A DNA stretch of 64,000 nt from Flabesymbios commensalis (lineage: Eukaryota; Annelida; Polychaeta; Terebellida; Flabelligeridae): positions 51,703,914-51,767,913 of the forward strand of contig OZ024909.1 in assembly GCA_964017125.1 (NCBI GenBank). Reading direction: 5' to 3'. A program made the position numbers and the translations under genes. Of the stretch, positions 59,441 through 64,000 are shown piece by piece; positions within the stretch are counted from its first letter, which is position 1; every line of letters begins with the position of its first letter. A model generated the notes under the pieces. It ran no database searches. It saw nothing but the letters and a program-made list of their open reading frames with translations, and had not been told where the DNA came from.

Positions 59441-60031
59441 GGAATATTTAAGAAGACCTTAGCTGTTCGTGACTCATTGTATTTGTCTTCAAGAGCATGA
59501 AATGTTTGTAGGGTATCATCAGAAGCTACATCTTCTGGATTCAAGTAACGAGACACATACAGTGATGTGTAAAGCTCCTGCAACTGTGATCTTGTACCGT
59601 CGTCAATCATGCCCGAAAAACTCCGAAATACTAATATTCCAGCTCTATCAATACTTAATTCGTCTGTTCCATCGTGATCATCATTACTGCCAGCCAGTTC
59701 CTCTTCCTCCACATCCATTCGTTGAGTTTCTTGTGCAGCTGATGGTGAATGAGATGGTAAATCAAAACTTATGGGACATTTAGCTGCTTGTAGAAGAGAT
59801 ATATGCAGTGCAGCATCGGTTAGTAAACATGCCCTCAAAAGTTTTTGTATAAGTTGTACTTTCCATCATCTTTGGCAAGGAGTTCTTGTCATAGACAGTA
59901 GCCCACAGTCCGTCAAGACCTGGATCTTCTACCAATCTGCATCCAGCACCCATAAAGGACATCAGCTGGTGAAAACCACCAACAAGTAGTAGTAGTAGTA
60001 AATCATTGCTTTGCGTAGCTTTTCGGCACAA
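59431..60031 (-). pseudogene. Relic of the LGGFH-LMSF protein family
   Basis: Minus strand, two overlapping frames. The first (60031-59780) has LLLVGGFHQLMSFMGAGC, GLDGLWATVYDKNSLPKMM and a FEGMFTNRCC segment. The second (59838-59431) has an acidic MDVEEEELAGSNDDHDGTDE linker, a SQLQELYTSLYVS segment and TFHALEDKYNESRTAK. I recall this order from large uncharacterised proteins common in invertebrate genomes, the same group that supplies the GCDT/Cys-tail relic at 19496-20137. One frame change is needed between the two parts. Function unknown. Confidence 0.5.
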
Positions 60032-62164
60032 ATGGTCTTTTAAATGACATTGTAATACAATAAAAACATTGTAATCAATTGATGAGATGAATGATGCACA
60101 GATGATGATGTGACGGTGGGGGTGATAGGGTATGGTGGGTTATTGAGAGCGTTTTCCTTCGCTCACCCGATAAGGGGTTCTGGGCGTGTCTAGGTGATCT
60201 ACCCCCAGACGGGCAGACATTTGGGTTTCGCTGTGCAATTTAATGCTGAAACTCCGTGGCATTTCCCTATCGTCGGGTCGGATAGTCCCTAGAGTAACAA
60301 TAGGAAGGGAAATTCCATTCATCCCCCGTGAGAGACCTAATGTCACACACTTTATTGCTGGTTATTTAAGGCTACACCAGCGCCTGCACTGATGCAAGAG
60401 ATACATTGGTACCGCTGTTGAGCGGAGGAACCAGGGTACGCCACTGGCAGTCCGCCCGAAGATTATAGCCAGATACGAGGAGGCTGCAGCTTCCCTTGAA
60501 TGATTGCTGTAGACTAGTGCTTCCCTACCATGCCGTACAACATGCAACTGACGGAACAGATCCCTAAACAGACCCTCTTCGGATGGGTGCAAAAAGTACT
60601 ACTAGCAACCATCCCAGTAGCCTAACCCACCACCAACACGAAGAAACAGATGTCGGAACTGTCCTGCTTGATTTTGACACTTTTCAAATACAGCGGCTGA
60701 TCAAATGTAAGAGCTCTACAGCGCATGCCACATTTTAATGCTTGAGACTGGACAAAAACCATTGTAATAAATACGGCTTCGTTTCTTGTGAGGGTTCAAG
60801 GGAATCAGTGCATTCATATACTCTCCACAATTGTGGACATAAACACTTGCCACTTAGAGTGTCAACAAAGTGCCACAAAGTGTCAACACACTCATTTGGC
60901 GCCATAAGAATTTCAATAAAAATCGGTTAAGAATTGACAAAGGTATCAAGGGAAAAATACCTACATGTTGGCCCATCGTCTACCGCTGGACAGGGGGCAG
61001 ACTATAAAAACATTAAAAACGGTTTAAAAAACATGTTGGCACATTAGCTAGCTAGATTGTGGTATATATTTGTTTTCTTTGACCCAATAAACATGGGTCT
61101 AGACAACATTTTTTGGTGATATTTGATACTGTTAAAAAGTTATGAATGAATTTACAATGTTCGGTAATGGCCACCTTAAAAGGCCAAAAATCCCGTTTCC
61201 CCAAGGTTGAATTTGGTTGATTTTTTTTGCAACACCCTGAGACCCTTATGAGCCAAAAAAAATTGCTTTTTATCGAAAATGTCCGGGTTAGCCAAATTTA
61301 CTGTCAATTCTTACTGGCCTATAATGCTCGCTGCAATAAAGGGGAGATAACCAAGAAATATTGGCTACAATATTGCCAGCATTTTGAGTAAATAATAATT
61401 GTTGACCGAAATATCGCATTCTAGTACTTCTATCTTTGTGAGTTGTGCAAATTTCTGCGTTTGATTTTAGACTCGACTATCTCGAACTTGGACGCATTCT
61501 ATGCAATCTATGCATTCCATTGCGCGTCGTCGTATTATATGATTATAGGGATGCCTAGATGATATACTAACAAGCAGTCACATGCAAGGACATGATGTGA
61601 CTGTGCTATATACACAAACAAAAACACAAGAAAAAGATATTCCACACGCTGACGAAAAGTCTTTGTTGAGCCTTCTCCCAAGATAATGCAATTCTGTGAA
61701 ACTCAATGACCTTGACCTCCTTTCTTTTCACCGAGCTGGCTAATACAATGATGTATGGGGGAGGGGTCTTATATAACCTTGTTTTCACCGAGGGACGTCA
61801 CTGCGTTCCACAGAATTGGTACACAAAGCAAAAATATCCAGAGGTGCCTAGTGCATCAGCTGTTCAGCAACTTTTGGCCTCATTCTTCTGGAATCACTAT
61901 CGTCGTCACTATCATGCACTATCGCCAGTGTGAACGTGCCGTAAGTCTACGTGGGAAAATCCGATCAGATAATGATTTTAGACATAATTTGACATAATTC
62001 AACTACACTGTGGCCCTGTTGTAGTCTTTTAAGCTGCCTGGCTGTCACGTCGGAGCTCGTGGATCCGTCCTCTGCGCTAGTATTTAGGTTTAATGAAACA
62101 AAATGTTTTTCCCCCGATCACTCGTTATATAAAGATGTTGTGATGATCTTCTATGGTCGGGAGA
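60032..62164. other. Mostly non-coding; GC-richer island at 60.1-60.6 kb
   Basis: From about 60140 to 60592 the minus strand has two open frames in the same register separated by a stop, with higher GC than the surroundings. I recognise no domain. A fragment of the GTTGGCCCATCGTCTACCGC hairpin core is at about 60966. Nothing else is supported to 62164. Confidence 0.35.
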
Positions 62165-62243
62165 GCAAACACAGAACATTTGTATAACAAGACGTTGGGC
62201 CGACGTTGTATCAATGTTATACAAATGCTTTGTGTTTTCTGGG
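62165..62243. repeat. Hairpin MITE, long-armed subtype
   Basis: AGCAAACACAGAACATTTGT and ATAACAAGACGTTGGGCC are mirrored by GACGTTGTATCAATGTTATA and ACAAATGCTTTGTGTTTTCT-GG. Sister of 36971-37080. Confidence 0.75.
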
Positions 62244-62244
62244 G

Positions 62245-62279
62245 TGCTCGGCCTCGGCACGCCAGGGCACGAATTTCTA
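62245..62279 (+). repeat. Small SINE fragment
   Basis: GTGCTCGGCCTCGGCACGCC and AGGGCACGAATTTCT match the second tRNA-like head of the SINE with a few substitutions. Confidence 0.5.
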
Positions 62280-62961
62280 AAGTCACAATAATTCATTAAT
62301 ACCACGAAACAAACACTGTTTGTGTACGAGAAGTAGCATAATATTAGGCCTGCTAATTTACTGTGTCAAAAATGTTATTGAAATGCATATTTTGCATAAG
62401 TCTGATAGTCCCATTATTATTTGAACATGTTTGAAACAATAATGTCAACCAAGGCGTGTTACTTCTTTTAAACACCCGTTTAAATATAATATTTCCGGTT
62501 AAGTGCATGTTTTCAACTCAGTGCGTATTCCCATTGAAAACGCAGCACAATAAGTGTCCCTGTAAAGAAACACATCCATATGTTTTTTTAATTGGACTTG
62601 TACATATAAGTATGTTTATCAGATTAGATACTTCTGCTGCGTTGGAGGTATATTTAGATATTAGGTGGCTGTGAATAGCCAGATGACTAGCATTAACGTT
62701 CTACTAACAGATAAGCTTAACTTCGCATATAATATTAAATTATAGATAGTACACAGTCTGAAAAATCACACATAAATCTATTTTATAAAATAGCATACAG
62801 ACTAAAATCATATACGTAAAATCTTTGAACCACGGGTCGAATTAAGAAAAAATTGTAGGCACCAAAAGAATTTACAAAAATAAAAATAAACTGCTGTGCA
62901 AAACCAAAAGTTTACTACCGCTTTTGACTTTGCAGAACATAATAGTATAGTAGGCCTATAT
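62280..62961. other. Non-coding stretch
   Basis: No gene or repeat identified; the open frame at 62456-62674 has no recognisable domain. Confidence 0.4.
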
Positions 62962-63037
62962 CGTCGCCTCGGAGCTAAAGGATCCTATCTGACACTCGTC
63001 AGAGTGGCAGATAGGATCCTTTATCTCCGAGGCGACG
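62962..63037 (+). repeat. 76-bp palindromic element, copy 3
   Basis: CGTCGCCTCGGAGCTAAAGG to CCTTTATCTCCGAGGCGACG, same orientation as 35273-35348 and the reverse complement of 27275-27350. Flanks here (ATAT, AATT) show no clear duplication. Confidence 0.85.
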
Positions 63038-64000
63038 AATTATGGTCAGTGTTACAACTACATGTCACGATTATCAGCGAATTACATCACTCAGTGTGTA
63101 ACCAATGACAATAACATTCGTTCCGTATCACCTAGTTAAATGGTTTTGTTTTGGCCAGATAAACCTGGTGTTGAAAAGTGGAAATGTAACTGTTGGGTGT
63201 ACACTGACCAAATTCATGTTCATCGTACACGTTCGTGTGCTCTGGCGCTTCAAGATTGGGGATGAGGGTTGGGGTTTGCGGGGTGTAGAGTCGATGCTAT
63301 AGGCTCAGCAGACTCGTGCCAGCTTCGCCACGGGAAAGTGGACAGTGGCCTAGTGGTTGGGCTGGTGGTTAGGCGGTTATATAGAAGGAGAGGGAACTTG
63401 AATTCAGACGGGGGCACCAGTTATATTAGAGAGAGAGATCTTCAATGAAGTGCTTTGGTTGGTTTTGTGGTCAGCAAAATGGTTTTTAATTGGTTTCCTT
63501 AAATTCCAAAGCAGAATTAAGGGGGTGGGGTGCGGGGTCCTTCTGATGCGTGAGCTTCAATGCACATGCGCGAAAATACACATTTTATCTAGCAAGCCAT
63601 TTGATATGATACTATTTTCCGATGACATTGGACACATTACTTTGCCTCGTGCACAAACTGAACATTTTCAAGCTCGTCTTTGAATCATGAAAATTGGATG
63701 CGTAATGATACTACGATTTTTATACTATTTTAGTAAAACAAAATTAATTGATCATTTGATTACACAATGATTCGTATATTGGTTTGAAATTCATTAGATT
63801 GGTACGTATTTAATACATCATTTTACAAAGTGATGTTGCACTGATCAAAAACACATATACTGATGTCAAAATGTTATCATAACTTTGTTTAAAATATTTA
63901 ATAAACCATTTAATTTCTAAAAAAATTGTTATTTAACGTCATTTAATTCCATAGATTAACAATGGGTGGTTGTCATGAAAGCGACTCCTGAGAGTCTTTT
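63038..64000. other. Non-coding stretch
   Basis: A segment CAGTGGCCTAGTGGTTGGGC near 63345 has an A-box-like look and could be a decayed SINE head, but no B box or tail supports it. Nothing else seen. Confidence 0.35.

Noticed and set aside
60140-60592. Possible two-part gene on the minus strand
   Set aside because: Same register but separated by a stop, no domain recognised; GC-rich repeat sequence is an equally good explanation.

Overview
The window is AT-rich, intron-containing metazoan DNA. It holds one recognisable host gene (a C-type lectin on the minus strand) in a background that is almost entirely transposable elements, their remains and tandem repeats. There are no operons, bacterial-type signals or organellar genes. 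The repeat set points to a marine invertebrate: CR1-like LINEs with an N-terminal EVNPGP motif, a SINE with two tRNA-like heads, TTAA-flanked MITEs, a DIRS-like relic, and very many short hairpins of the AACGTTGGCCCAACGTT type. I cannot name the species or even the phylum from sequence alone.

Layout. 0-8 kb: the 3' part of a SINE, a 1.03 kb TA-flanked inverted-repeat element, a second inverted motif cluster, a TTAA MITE, a tetranucleotide/trinucleotide tract and a 29-bp minisatellite. 8-13.4 kb: a dispersed repeat, a small Ty3/Gypsy fossil and a 106-bp palindrome. 13.5-16.9 kb: a 3.4 kb fold-back structure whose core is a tandem array that changes orientation. 17-24 kb: a decayed conserved gene fragment, a second TTAA MITE, and a second copy of the 8.2 kb repeat followed by an 82-bp higher-order minisatellite. 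24.8-25 kb: a LINE 3' fragment. 27.1-32.6 kb: the lectin gene, with its introns loaded with repeats.

33-38 kb: hairpins, a TTAA MITE split by a SINE, and the second copy of a 76-bp palindrome. 38.1-53.3 kb is one nested complex. A CR1-like LINE on the minus strand has its endonuclease end at 52.4-53.3 kb and its reverse transcriptase end at 38.1-40.6 kb. Between them lies an 11 kb structure with two oppositely oriented arrays of a ~245-bp unit. The right array is itself split by a second LINE on the plus strand, whose ORF is in turn split by a TTAA MITE. 54-56 kb: a coding-like island and a LINE ORF1 hit by a SINE with a perfect 12-bp target duplication. 57.3-59.4 kb: a DIRS-like fossil. 59.4-60 kb: a second relic of the protein family seen at 19.5 kb. 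60-64 kb: sparse, with the third copy of the 76-bp palindrome.

The lectin model is the strongest call. Five exons join in phase at canonical splice sites into a 255-residue protein: signal peptide, one C-type lectin domain, a Thr-rich stalk, and a C-terminal hydrophobic tail with nothing after it. This suggests a GPI-anchored cell-surface lectin. The most unusual non-genic theme is the repeated use of one architecture: inverted arms or clusters densely packed with copies of a short motif. It recurs in at least five unrelated sequences here.
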